A stretch of 64,000 nt of DNA from Halobacteriales archaeon QS_9_68_17 (GCA_003023565.1 PXSA01000011.1:6942-70941); one strand, 5' to 3'; positions 27,172 to 36,728 are shown, counted from the stretch's first letter. Notes: generated by a model from the letters alone, not told the origin. Made by a program: numbers and translations.

Positions 27172-27772
27172 GTGTTCGCGATCGACCTTCACTCCCACAC
27201 GCGGTTCTTTCACGGGCGGCCCGAACTGGGCGCGACGTACGACCCGTACGGGTTCAAGATGCTCGCGTGGGCGGCGAAGCGTCGCGGGCTGCACGGTCTC
27301 GCGACGACCAATCACGATTACTACCGCGAGTTCGACGCGCCGGACGACTTCGTCGTGATCCCGGGCATCGAGGTGACGACGACGCGGGGACACGTCCTGG
27401 TCGTCGGCCCGGACCCGCCGGAACGGACGGAACCGAAGAGGCTGACGCCGGAGGAAGCGGTCGACCTCGCGCACGACCGGGACTGCGCGGCGATCATCGC
27501 GCACCCGTACCGCAACAGCACCGTCAGGGACGTCGACGCGCCGTTCGACGCCATCGAGATAAACGGCAAGCACCCGCGAACCCGCCCCTGGGTGGAACAT
27601 CTCGCCAAAGGCCACGACCTGCCCATGACCGGCGGGAGCGACGCGCATTACCCCTTGGATCCTCAGGCCGGCGTACCGTCGGATCCACGAGTGGAAAGGC
27701 TACCTCGACAAGCCGGACCGGATCACGCCCGGGGTCGGGACGCCGCCCGGAGAGCAGGAGAACAAGCCCTGA
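27172..27772 (+). pseudogene. PHP-domain phosphoesterase, internally deleted and frameshifted
   Basis: GTG at 27172 starts FAIDLHSHTRFFHGRPELGA with PHP metal motifs DLHSHT, TTNHDYY, GIEVTT, AHPYRN and GGSDAHYP. Directly after GGSDAHYP the expected 40 or so residues are absent. The family tail appears in another frame as YRRIHEWKGYLDKPDRITPG, ending at TGA 27770-27772. The original enzyme was likely a polymerase/histidinol-phosphatase-type (TrpH-like) phosphoesterase. The N-terminal piece retains most metal ligands. Confidence 0.75.
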
Positions 27773-27874
27773 GTGCTGCGTCGCACCGGTCCTGGCCGGA
27801 CGCGCGGTCCGTTCGCGTCCGACGGCCGACGGCGGAACCGGTACCCGGTTTTCCCTCCGAAGCCACCGGTGGAA

Positions 27875-28049
27875 CACGGACGACGCTGCCGTCAGGAGAC
27901 GGCTAAGCGCCGCCCTCGCGTTGCTGACGGCGAACCTGCTCGTCGTACTCGGGATCAGGTTCAAGTACGCCACGGAGGCTACCGTCGGCGTGACCGTGCT
28001 CGCGGCGCTGGTCGGGGACGGTCCCGTGCGAAACGACGGTCGGCCGTAG
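27875..28049 (+). pseudogene. Possible small two-helix membrane protein or fragment
   Basis: In the frame ending at TAG 28047-28049 the plus strand reads AAVRRRLSAALALLTANLLV and then GIRFKYATEATVGVTVLAAL, which looks like one or two membrane helices. No ATG or GTG lies at a sensible place, so it is probably the end of a lost gene. I do not recognise the family. Confidence 0.25.
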
Positions 28050-28118
28050 GCGGATCGGCGGCGAAAGACCGGTCTCGTGGCGGCTCGTACGGGAACGCGC
28101 GCCCACGGAACGGTGCCG

Positions 28119-28532
28119 TTACCCGAGTTTCTCGTCCAGGATCAGCCGCGTCTTCGTGCTCATCACGTCGCCTAGCTCGCGGGCTTGCGTTATCAGTTCG
28201 TTCACGCCCTGCGTGTCCGAGGCGTCGACGACGAGTACGATGTCCTCTTCGCCGCTGACCTGCCACGCGAAGTCGACCTCCTCCCACTCGGCCATCCGCT
28301 CGGAGACGGCGGTCGTGTCCACGTCGACGGCGACGCTGATCTCGATCATCGCCTTCACGTTGCCCTTCCGCGTCGCGACCGTGAACCGCTCGATGATCCC
28401 CTCCTCGGTCATCCGCTCGACGCGGTTGCGGACGGTACCTTCCGACGTTCCGACCTGCTCCGCGATCTCCGTGTACGGCGTTCGCGCGTCGCGCCGGAGC
28501 ACGTTCAGGATCTCCTGGTCCAGACTGTCCAT
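28119..28532 (-). CDS. Lrp/AsnC family transcriptional regulator
   Basis: The 137-residue protein has an N-terminal winged helix (MDSLDQEILNVLRRDARTPY; EQVGTSEGTVRNRVERM) and a C-terminal RAM effector-binding domain (KAMIEISVAVDVDTTAV; GEEDIVLVVDASDTQGV). It diverges from carA with 105 bp between starts. A perfect palindrome (28569-28583) lies between them, and its 10-bp core recurs upstream of carB. I infer that this protein regulates carbamoyl-phosphate synthesis and itself in response to an amino acid such as glutamine or arginine. Confidence 0.92.
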   Translation of the reverse strand: MDSLDQEILNVLRRDARTPYTEIAEQVGTSEGTVRNRVERMTEEGIIERFTVATRKGNVKAMIEISVAVDVDTTAVSERMAEWEEVDFAWQVSGEEDIVLVVDASDTQGVNELITQARELGDVMSTKTRLILDEKLG

Positions 28533-28568
28533 CGAGACGCGTACCTACTCCACCCTCGCACTTGATGA

Positions 28569-28583
28569 TTACGAAATTCGTAA
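28569..28583. promoter_or_regulatory. Palindromic operator between lrp and carA
   Basis: TTACGAA-A-TTCGTAA is a perfect inverted repeat with 7-bp arms around one central base. It lies 37-51 bp upstream of the lrp start and 55-69 bp upstream of the carA ATG, just beyond a carA TATA-like GGTTTATGAC (28601-28610). A related half site, TCTCGTAAC, abuts the carA start at 28628-28636. It has the form expected of an Lrp-type binding site. Confidence 0.72.
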
Positions 28584-28637
28584 CATAGCTTCGAAAGCAA
28601 GGTTTATGACGCCGGATGCTATACGTATCTCGTAACG

Positions 28638-29720
28638 ATGGACGCCTACGTAGCGCTCGAGGGTGGCCGCGTGGTGGAAGCGCGCGGCCGTTCTCCGGGG
28701 ACGACACGCGGCGAACTGGTTTTCACGACGGCGTACACCGGCTACGAGGAGAGCCTCACCGACCCCTCTTACGAGGAGCAGGTGCTGACCTTCTCGTACC
28801 CGCTGATCGGTAACTACGGCGTGCGCGAGGAGCGCTTCGAGTCCGACCGAGTCCACCCCCGCGCTGTCGTCGCCCGGGAACTCACCGACGACGTAGCCGA
28901 GTGGCTTACCGACGAGGGCGTCCCTGCTGTCGACCACATCGACACCCGCGACCTCGTGACCGACATCCGCGAGGGCGGGGCCATGCAGTGCGGCATCGCC
29001 GTCGGCGAGGGCGTCACCGAGGCGGACGCGCTCGCCGAACTGGAGGCCTGCAAGGGCATGAGCGAACACGAGGACATCGGCGCGCAGGTCAGCGTCGACG
29101 ACGCCGTCGTCCACGAGGGCGAGGCGGGCGGCGCGTACGACGACACGGACGTGGCGCTGATCGACTGCGGCGCGAAGGGCTCTATCGTCGACTCGCTGGT
29201 CGCCCGCGGCGCGGACGTCGACGTGCTTCCGTACGACGTCACCGAGGCCGACGTGGAGGCCGTCGACCCGGACCTCCTGTTCATCTCGAACGGTCCCGGC
29301 GACCCCGCGAACTTCGAAGCGGCCGAGGAACTCGTCGACACCTTCGTCGGCGAGGTTCCCCTCGCCGGTATCTGTCTGGGTCAGCAGGTCGTCGCCCGCG
29401 CGCTCGGCGGCACCACCGAGAAGATGGACTTCGGTCACCGCGGCGTCAACCAGCCGGTCCGCGACGTAGAGACCGATCGCGTGGTCATGACGACTCAGAA
29501 CCACGGGTACACGGTCGGCGACCCGGGCGACATCCTCGAAGTGACGCAGGTCAACGTCAACGACGACACGCCGGAGGGCTTAGACAGCGAGGAACTGGGC
29601 GTCATCACCCGCCAGTACCACCCCGAAGCCAACCCCGGTCCGAACGACTCGCTCGACTTCTTCGACGACGTGCTCGGTCTGACGGACCAGTCGGTCGAAC
29701 CCGCCGTCGCCGACGACTGA
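28638..29720 (+). CDS. carA: Carbamoyl-phosphate synthase small subunit
   Basis: The 360-residue glutaminase subunit supplies ammonia to CarB for arginine and pyrimidine synthesis. The N-terminal domain (ELVFTTAYTGYEESLTDPSY) and C-terminal class I amidotransferase domain are complete. The nucleophile Cys lies in AGICLGQQVVARAL and the His-Glu pair in RQYHPEANPGPND. A TATA-like TTTATG 30 bp upstream suggests a leaderless transcript. The partner carB lies 2.1 kb away on the other strand. Confidence 0.97.
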   Translation: MDAYVALEGGRVVEARGRSPGTTRGELVFTTAYTGYEESLTDPSYEEQVLTFSYPLIGNYGVREERFESDRVHPRAVVARELTDDVAEWLTDEGVPAVDHIDTRDLVTDIREGGAMQCGIAVGEGVTEADALAELEACKGMSEHEDIGAQVSVDDAVVHEGEAGGAYDDTDVALIDCGAKGSIVDSLVARGADVDVLPYDVTEADVEAVDPDLLFISNGPGDPANFEAAEELVDTFVGEVPLAGICLGQQVVARALGGTTEKMDFGHRGVNQPVRDVETDRVVMTTQNHGYTVGDPGDILEVTQVNVNDDTPEGLDSEELGVITRQYHPEANPGPNDSLDFFDDVLGLTDQSVEPAVADD

Positions 29721-29868
29721 CGCGGTCCGGTTCGCACTGTTTCGTCCCGTTTCGTCCGTTTTCCTCGTTTCCCGCGGTTCTCAGGGGAGCGGTCGGGTCG
29801 CTCGCCGACCTGGCCGTTCACCGCCCGTACTCCCCCTTTCCGCCGTCGTTCCGCCAAAACGACCCGGA

Positions 29869-29913
29869 AACGGTCCGTACAGCGGTGAAACGGTCGGAAC
29901 GGTTCGCAACGGT
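29869..29913 (+). repeat. Four helically phased AACGGT repeats
   Basis: AACGGT occurs at 29869-29874, 29889-29894, 29898-29903 and 29908-29913. Spacings are 20, 9 and 10 bp, so all copies face nearly the same side of the helix. The last copy ends 38 bp before the ATG of the mini zinc-finger gene, immediately upstream of a TTAAG TATA-like stretch at 29923-29927. This suggests a cooperative regulator binding array. Confidence 0.5.
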
Positions 29914-29951
29914 TTGCACGGGTTAAGTCCATCGTTGCTGATAGCTATCCC

Positions 29952-30092
29952 ATGGCAAAACAGTGCGGGAACTGTGGGATCGTCATCGACGACAAACAAC
30001 TCGGTGGAGTCGTTCATGAGATGCCGCCGCTTCGGTGTCCCGGGTGCAACGAGTGCGTCATCTGGGGACCGGTCGACGCGTCGAGGGCGTAG
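29952..30092 (+). CDS. Mini zinc-finger protein (46 residues)
   Basis: ATG at 29952 opens a 46-codon frame: MAKQCGNCGIVIDDKQLGGV, later LRCPGCNECVIWGPVDAS, ending TAG 30090-30092. Cysteine pairs CGNC and CPGC (plus one more Cys in NEC) form a treble-clef or rubredoxin-like zinc site. Many haloarchaeal proteins under 70 residues have two such CxxC knuckles. The gene has its own upstream TATA-like element and a phased repeat array, and the codon use is typical of coding sequence. Confidence 0.75.
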   Translation: MAKQCGNCGIVIDDKQLGGVVHEMPPLRCPGCNECVIWGPVDASRA

Positions 30093-30116
30093 GCGGTCCC
30101 GTCGCGCCGGCGGTCG

Positions 30117-31551
30117 TCACCGATACGCCGCGAGCGTTCCGAACCCGACGGTCGCGTACGCCGTCTCGTCGGTGACGGCGAGGGCAGCGTTCGAGGCGTC
30201 CGTCTCGTGCTCCCACCGCACGTCGCCCGACTCCGGGTCGAACGCGTAGAGGAGACCGCCGTTGACCCGGCCGACGCCGGCGTACACGGTGCCGTCCGCG
30301 ACGGCGGGCGTCCCTGATGCCGACGGGCGCGTAAACACCGTCCTCGCCGACCGCCGGGGAAGCGGCCGACAGACCACTCTCGGTCGTCTGCCGCCACCGC
30401 TCGTCGCCGTCCGTGCCGATGGCGAACAGGGTCAGTTCGCGCTCCCGGTTCGACCGACTGCTCGATATCGCGTAGACGGTCCCGTCGGCAGCCGTCGGCG
30501 CGCCCCCGACGAACCCGCCGGTGTCGACCGACCACCGGTCGCTCCCGTCGTCGGCCGCCAGCGCCCGGACCGACCCGCCCCAGCTCGCGACGTGGACGGA
30601 CCCGTCCGCGACGGCCGGCGCGGTCGCTCGGAAGCCGTCGAACGACCGCTCCCAGAGGAGGGTCCCGTCGACCGCGTCGCACGCGAAGACGGTGCCGCCG
30701 GCCGTGGTCGCGTAAACCACCCCGTCGTCGACGGCCGGTGACGTCGTCACCGACGTTTCCCGGGAGAGGGACCACGCGACCTCGCCGTGAGTATCGAAGG
30801 CCATCAGGTGGCCGGACAGTTCCGCCGGGCCGCCCTCCGTCTCGCGCAACTCGCCGTCGGTAGTTCCGACGACGATGCGACCGGCGGCCACTGCGGGCGC
30901 GCCGAACACCGCTCCCGTCGCGTTGACCGACCACGCCAGTCGACCGTCCTCCGCGTCGGCCGCGAGGAGGCCGCCCCGGTCCGACGCTCCGTACGGGTTC
31001 CCGCGGCCCACGTAGACGGTGCCGTCGTGAACGACGGGGGGCGACCCCGACCCGTCGGGCACCGACACGGTCCACGCCTGCGACGGGGCGTCGCTCGGAC
31101 CGGACGCGGTCGCGCTTCTGGCCGCCTTCCCGCCGGCGTGGGCGAACTGGTGCCACGCGTCGTCGACCGTCAGCGTCCCCGCTTCGGCGTCGCCGACAGC
31201 CACCCGATGGTCGCCGCGTGCGGTCGGGGCAACCGGGAACGTGACGGCCGTCTCCGCACCGCTGTCGAGCGTCACCGTCTCGCTCCGGGCGTCGGTGTCG
31301 CCGACCCGTAGGACGACCGTCCCGCTCGCTTCCGACTCGGCATCGTTCGTGACCGTCGCTTCGACCGTCGTCCGACCGCCGCACTCTATCGCCGTCGCTC
31401 GCAGTTCCGCGTCGGTGACCGTGATCGGGTCGACGCGTTCCGTCGTCGTCGGCAGCGCGCCGTCGTCGTCACTGCCGCCGCATCCGGCGGTCGCGCCCGT
31501 CGCACCGGCCGCGACGGCCCGGACCAGCCGCCGGCGTGTCAGATCTTCCAT
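30117..31551 (-). pseudogene. PQQ-like beta-propeller lipoprotein, frameshifted near its C terminus
   Basis: The start ATG 31551 gives MEDLTRRRLVRAVAAGATGA, a Tat-type signal with a TAGCGG lipobox. A short immunoglobulin-like segment (about 45-125) follows, then PQQ-type blades with repeated VVHDGTVYVGRG, AVDDGVVYATTAGG, AVADGSVHVASWGG and TAADGTVYAISSS. The frame changes near 30310. In the adjacent frame the last blades continue with SGTPAVADGTVYAGVGRVNG and end GFGTLAAYR at 30117. A single-base indel explains it, so either a recent mutation or a consensus error is possible. Confidence 0.75.
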
Positions 31552-31576
31552 ACGAACGACTGTCACGGGGAGTGAA

Positions 31577-31798
31577 CTACCCCGTCCTACTCCGCTCGCT
31601 CACGCTCGCTACGTGGAGGGCGGGGCTTCCTGTTTCTCCGAGGGGACTTGCAGAGACCTCAACTGCATTCGAGGATTCTCCACAGCGGTCCCAGTCTCCG
31701 CAGGCGTTAGATTCGGCCCGTCCCGTGCCTATCTGTTCGACGGGCCAGTTGCGACGAGACGGAGACTGCACACGCTTGTTTTCGCGTTTGAATGCAGG
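31577..31798 (-). pseudogene. TnpB 3'-end remnant
   Basis: The minus frame reads FKRENKRVQSPSRRNWPVEQ and IGTGRAESNACGDWDRCGES and ends GETGSPALHVASVSERSRTG. This is the C-terminal tail of a common haloarchaeal TnpB, where the zinc-ribbon region carries NACGDCDR; here the second cysteine has become Trp. No RuvC domain is present upstream. The piece includes GTGAACTACCCCG at 31571-31583, near the usual right end of such elements. It may be a decayed copy or a solo right end. Confidence 0.65.
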
Positions 31799-31854
31799 CC
31801 GTGGTGTCGCGCCCGTCATGGTGGCGGCGAGACCGACTGCTCGGCGTCCGCGTC

Positions 31855-34800
31855 TCACTCGCCCCAGTTGCGCTGGTGCTTCGAACGGCTACCGACGGAC
31901 GCGACGTCGAGCGGGTCGTCCGCCGCGTCGAGCGCTTCGAGCGCGGCGCGGGCGCTCGGCTCGGTCGAGAAGTAAGTTATCTCCTCCTCGACGGCGACCT
32001 CCAGCAGTTCGCGCTTGCGCGAGACGATGACGTCTATCTCGCCGCGCTTGGCGGCCTCGACGAGGTCGACGGCCTCGGAGAGTTCGAACTGCTCGGTGTA
32101 GCCCTCGACCAGTTCCTCGCCGGCCTCGGTGTCCGGGTCGGGGAACTCGTCGGCCGAGAGGTCGACCACGGCGGTGCCCTCGCGCGGGACGGGCTTGCCG
32201 GTGGCGTCCTGCGCCTTGTCGTAGGCCTTGCCGAACGTCTCCGCGGTGCCCATGACCTCGCCCGTGGACTTCATCTCCGGGCCGAGGCGGGGGTCGGACC
32301 CCGGCAGGCGGTCGAAGGGCAGGACGACCTCCTTCACGCTGGTCTTCTCGGGGATCGTCTCCGCGGCGTCGAGCTCGTCGAGCGTCGCGCCGGCCATCAC
32401 CTTCGCGGCGAGTTTGGCGATGGGGACGCCGGTCGCCTTGGAGACGAACGGGACGGTGCGCGAGGACCGCGGGTTCGCCTCCAGCACGTACACGTCACCA
32501 CCGTCGGACTCGTTCGAGTCGGACGAGCCGTCCGGGCCGTACCCGGAGACGCCGCGCACGGCTAACTGGACGTTCAGCAGGCCGACGGTGTCGAGCGCGG
32601 TGGCGATGTCCTCGGTGACCTCGCGGACGCGGGCCATCGTCTCGTCGTCGAGCGAGCGCGGCGGGATCATGCAGGCGGAGTCCCCGGAGTGGACGCCCGC
32701 GCTCTCGATGTGTTCCATCACGCCGCCGATGACGACGTTCTCGCCGTCCGCGACGGCGTCGACGTCGAGTTCGATAGCGCCCGCGAGGAAGTCGTCGACG
32801 AGAATGGGCTTGTCCGGGCTGACGCGGACGGCCTCCTCGATGTACTCCTCCAGTTCCTCGTCGTCGTAGACGACCTGCATCGCGCGGCCGCCGAGCACGT
32901 ACGACGGGCGGACGAGCACGGGGTACCCGGTTTCGTGGGCAAGTTCGAGCGCCTCCTCCTCGCTGGTCGCGGAACCGCCCTCGGGCTGGGCGATGCCGAG
33001 GTCGTCCATCAGCTCGTTGAACCGGTCGCGGTCCTCGGCGAGGTCCATCGCTTCGACGCTCGTCCCCATGACCTCGCAGTCGAGGTCGCGGCGCGCCAGT
33101 TCGTCGGCGAGCGGTTCGCCGACGTTGACGGACGTCTGGCCGCCGAACTGGACCATTACGCCGTCGGCGTCGGTCGCCTCCACCACGTCGGCGACCTCCT
33201 CGGCCGTGATGGGCTCGAAGAACAGGCCGTCGGAGGTGTCGTAGTCCGTCGAGACGGTCTCGGGGTTGTTGTTGACGACGTGGGCGTCGACCCCCTGCTC
33301 GCGCAGGGCGCGGACGGCGTGGACCGAGCAGTAGTCGAACTCCACGCCTTGCCCGATGCGGATGGGGCCGCCGCCGACCACGACGACGCTCTCGTCGTCG
33401 GTGTCGACCTGCAGTTCGTCGTAGCCGGTCGAGACGCCGCTGGCGGCGGGCTCGCGGGCGGAGTAGTAGTACGGCGTCGACGCCTCGAACTCGCCGGCGC
33501 AGGTGTCTACCTGCTTGAACGAGCGGTCGGGGGCGGCGGACTCGACGGCGTCCACGCTCACGGCTTCGCCGTTCGCGCCCCGAGGCGACGTCGCCGCCTC
33601 GCTCCCCCCGTCGGCCTTCGGTAGCTGCGAGGCCTCGCTGGAGTCGATGCCGGCGGCGACCTGGCTGTTCGTGAACCCGAGCTCCGCGGCCTCGCCGAAC
33701 TCGCCGTCCTGCGCGGCGACGGCGGCGTCGGCGACGTTCCGGAAGCGCCCGACGTACCACTCGTAGATGCCGGTGCGATCGACGACCTCGTCGACGGTGT
33801 AGCCCCGCTCGAACGCCTCGAAGACGGCGTACGGGCGGTCCGGCGACGGCCGCTCCAGATACCGGGACTCGAGCGTCTCGTCGTCGACCTCGTCCCAGTC
33901 GACGTCGGGTTCGTACTCGGAGGAGCGAAGCGCCTTCAGGAGCGACTCCTCGAAGGTGCGGCCGATGGCCATCGCCTCGCCCGTCGACTTCATCGCCGTC
34001 GTGAGTTCGAAGTCGACGTCGTCGAACTTGTCTTTCGGCCAGCGCGGCACCTTGGTGACGATGTAGTCGATCGCGGGCTCGAAGGCGGCGGTCGTCTCGC
34101 CGGTGATCTCGTTTTCGATCCCGTGGAGGCGCTTGCCGAGCGCGACCTTCGCGGTCACGCGGGCGATGGGGTAGCCCGTCGCCTTCGAGGCCAGCGCGGA
34201 CGAGCGGGAGACGCGCGGGTTCACCTCGACGACGCGGTACTCGCCACCGGGGGTGCCGTCGTCGCGCCAGGCGAACTGGATGTTACAGCCGCCGTGGATC
34301 TCGAGGTCGCGGATGACCTTCAGCGCGACGTCGCGCATGTCCTGATGGCCCTCGTCGGGGATCACCTGCGAGGGCGTGACGACCGTAGACTCCCCGGTGT
34401 GGATGCCCATCGGGTCGATGTTCTCCATGTTGCAGATGATGATACAGGAGTCGTCGGCGTCCCGCATCACCTCGTACTCGAGTTCCACCCAGCCCTCGAT
34501 GGACTCGGTGATAAGGACCGTGTCGTCCCGGGAGAGCCGGAGGCCGTGGCGGACGCGCTCGTAGAGCTCGTCGATGTCGTGGACGACGCCGGAGCCGGAG
34601 CCGCCCAGCGTGTACGTGGTGCGGGCGATGACGGGGAGGCCGCCGACCTCGTCGACCGCCTCGTCGACCCGCTCCCGAAGGTCCGCCGTCGAGAGCTCGG
34701 CGACGGACTCGCCCTCCTCCAGCGGGACGGAGGTGGACCGGGGGACCGGCTCGCCCAGTTCGTGCATCCGCTGGCGGAAGAGGTCGCGGTCCTCCGTCGC

Positions 34801-35175
34801 GTAGATGGTGTCGAGCGGCGTTCCCATGATCTCGACGTCGTGCTCGTCGAGGACGCCCTCCTCGGCGAGTTCTGCGGTCACGTTCAGGCCGGTCTGGCCG
34901 CCGAGGCCGGCGATGACGCCGTCCGGCCGCTCCTTCCGGATGATCTCGGCGATGGCCTCCGTCGTGATCGGTTCGACGTACACCTCGTCGGCCATCTCCG
35001 GGTCCGTCATGATGGTCGCCGGGTTGGAGTTTACGAGGACGACTCGCGCGCCCTCCTCCTGCAGCGCGCGACACGCCTGCGCGCCGGAGTAGTCGAACTC
35101 CGCGGCCTGTCCGATCCGGATCGGTCCGCTCCCGATGAGGAGAATAGTTCTCTCTTCTGTCTCTCCGTCGCTCAT
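31855..35175 (-). CDS. carB: Carbamoyl-phosphate synthase large subunit
   Basis: The 1106-residue protein has two homologous ATP-grasp synthetase halves (LIGSGPIRIGQAAEFDYSGA at the start; VVGGGPIRIGQGVEFDYCSV near residue 600) and a C-terminal MGS-like allosteric domain (GEIDVIVSRKRELLEVAVEE). A haloarchaea-style low-complexity insert (EASQLPKADGGSEAATSPRG) lies in the oligomerisation domain around 520-560. It makes carbamoyl phosphate from bicarbonate, ATP and ammonia delivered by CarA. A TATA-like GCTTATTGC lies about 27 bp upstream, with an operator-like repeat beyond it. Confidence 0.97.
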   Translation of the reverse strand: MSDGETEERTILLIGSGPIRIGQAAEFDYSGAQACRALQEEGARVVLVNSNPATIMTDPEMADEVYVEPITTEAIAEIIRKERPDGVIAGLGGQTGLNVTAELAEEGVLDEHDVEIMGTPLDTIYATEDRDLFRQRMHELGEPVPRSTSVPLEEGESVAELSTADLRERVDEAVDEVGGLPVIARTTYTLGGSGSGVVHDIDELYERVRHGLRLSRDDTVLITESIEGWVELEYEVMRDADDSCIIICNMENIDPMGIHTGESTVVTPSQVIPDEGHQDMRDVALKVIRDLEIHGGCNIQFAWRDDGTPGGEYRVVEVNPRVSRSSALASKATGYPIARVTAKVALGKRLHGIENEITGETTAAFEPAIDYIVTKVPRWPKDKFDDVDFELTTAMKSTGEAMAIGRTFEESLLKALRSSEYEPDVDWDEVDDETLESRYLERPSPDRPYAVFEAFERGYTVDEVVDRTGIYEWYVGRFRNVADAAVAAQDGEFGEAAELGFTNSQVAAGIDSSEASQLPKADGGSEAATSPRGANGEAVSVDAVESAAPDRSFKQVDTCAGEFEASTPYYYSAREPAASGVSTGYDELQVDTDDESVVVVGGGPIRIGQGVEFDYCSVHAVRALREQGVDAHVVNNNPETVSTDYDTSDGLFFEPITAEEVADVVEATDADGVMVQFGGQTSVNVGEPLADELARRDLDCEVMGTSVEAMDLAEDRDRFNELMDDLGIAQPEGGSATSEEEALELAHETGYPVLVRPSYVLGGRAMQVVYDDEELEEYIEEAVRVSPDKPILVDDFLAGAIELDVDAVADGENVVIGGVMEHIESAGVHSGDSACMIPPRSLDDETMARVREVTEDIATALDTVGLLNVQLAVRGVSGYGPDGSSDSNESDGGDVYVLEANPRSSRTVPFVSKATGVPIAKLAAKVMAGATLDELDAAETIPEKTSVKEVVLPFDRLPGSDPRLGPEMKSTGEVMGTAETFGKAYDKAQDATGKPVPREGTAVVDLSADEFPDPDTEAGEELVEGYTEQFELSEAVDLVEAAKRGEIDVIVSRKRELLEVAVEEEITYFSTEPSARAALEALDAADDPLDVASVGSRSKHQRNWGE

Positions 35176-35222
35176 TCTATCTCACCGGAGTTCGCACATC
35201 GCAATAAGCCCCACGATAGATT

Positions 35223-35253
35223 ACGAGTAGCGAAACAGAGTTTCGAATTTCGT
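35223..35253. promoter_or_regulatory. Operator-like inverted repeat upstream of carB
   Basis: ACGA-N5-GAAAC-AGA-GTTTC-N5-TCGT is an inverted repeat centred 63 bp upstream of the carB start. On the minus strand its right half reads ACGAAATTCG, the exact 10-bp core of the palindrome between lrp and carA. This suggests a common regulator of the two separated car genes. Confidence 0.65.
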
Positions 35254-35340
35254 ATAGCGGGCGGAACAGCGTCCGCCCCGGGGTGACGCGCCGAGACCGG
35301 GAGAAACCGACGCTCGGTTCCGCGGTCGGACCGCGCGGCG

Positions 35341-36646
35341 TTACCGCTCGTCGTCGGCCGACCCACCGCCCCGTGGGTCTCCCGCATCGGTATCGCCGTC
35401 CGCCGAGGCGGCGTCCGCTGCGCCGACGCGGTTCGTCGCGGCGTCGTCGCCGTCCGCCGACCCGTCGCTCGGCCGCGGCGCGTCGTCACCCGACTCCGGG
35501 ACCGCCTCGGTCGGCGACTCCGGGTCGTCGCCCGGTGTCGTCGCGTCGGCCGCGTCCGGGCCGGTGCCGCTCACTGCGCCCTGACCGGCGGCGTCGTCGC
35601 CGAACCGTCCCCTCGGCGACGCCGACGAGGGTCGTCCCGGCGGCGGCCACCCCGGCGTACCCGACGAGCACGCTCGCGCCGAGGAGCGCGGCGTCTGACT
35701 CCACGTCGTCGTGGGTGTCGTCTCCGTACCGCCGGGCGTACGCCGCGCCGCCCGCGACTACGACGGCCAGCGGGACGAGCGTGTACAGCGCGGGCGTCAC
35801 CAGCCGGGGGACGGTGAACTGCGTCCAGTACCCCGCCGCGAGCACGTCGACGACCTCGCTCCCCCCGGTGGCGGGCCGCTCGATCGGGACGTCGTGTCCG
35901 GCGTAGAACAGCCACGCGACGAGTTCCCACATCTGCTGGGAGCTCCCCGCTGCCACGTCCGTGAGCGGGAGGAGGTTCGTCGGACCGAGCGAGTGGTCGC
36001 CGCCGTGGACCACCAGCGCGTCGACCGCGAAGGCGAGATACGTCGCCAGATAGGAGACGACGGCGAGGCCCGCACCGACCCCGGCGCTTCGCTGCAGCGG
36101 GAGCGCGGCGGCCCGGTCGGTGAGCGTCGGTCCCCGGTCGGCGACGGTCTCAGTCGCGGGAGTCCGTGCGCGTTCGCCCGCGGCCACCGGACGCTCGTCG
36201 CCGGGTCCCGACCGATCGCCGGGGCCGGCCCGTCCTCGGTCCGACCGGCCCGGTCGCGCCGCGGCCGACGCCCCGTCGCTCCGGGACCCGGCCTGTCGCC
36301 CGGTTCCGTGTTCTCGCCGGCCGCCCGCGTTCCGAGTCGTCGCCGTCTCCGGTCGGCCCGACCGGTCCCCCGCTCGCGGGCCGGTCCGGCGGTCCCGGTC
36401 GCGTTCGGTCCCGCGCTCGGCGTCTGTCCCGTCCCCTGCGCCGCCGTCAGCCTCGTCCGCGGTCGACCGGTCCGTCCGCGCCCCCGGGTCGTCGGGAGCG
36501 ACGCCCGGTCCCGCGGTCGCGGCGTCGTCCGCGTCGACCTCTGCCGACGCCGCCCACTCGCGGTGCTCTCGGAGGTCCTTCCCGCACCCGTGACAGTACG
36601 TCACGTCCGGTCGAACCCGGGTGCCGCACTCGGGACAGTATTCCAT
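35341..36646 (-). CDS. Zinc-ribbon membrane protein with possible frameshift
   Basis: ATG 36646 gives MEYCPECGTRVRPDVTYCHG, a double-CxxC zinc ribbon. A 130-residue acidic/Arg-rich disordered linker and four or so membrane helices follow (VGAGLAVVSYLATYLAFAV; LYTLVPLAVVVAGGAAYA; LLGASVLVGYAGVAAAGTTL). After VGVAEGTV the frame becomes arginine-rich and stops at 35486. The neighbouring frame gives the acidic tail RFGDDAAGQGAVSGTGPDAA, ending at 35341. A single-base indel near 35605 is likely. The function is unknown; zinc-ribbon membrane proteins of this design are frequent in haloarchaea. Confidence 0.68.
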
Positions 36647-36728
36647 GCGAAGCAATCGACATAGTTACACAATAAAAGTTAGCACGGGGCCGAGCGGCGG
36701 TCGCCGTCAGACCGGGAAACGGCGACCC

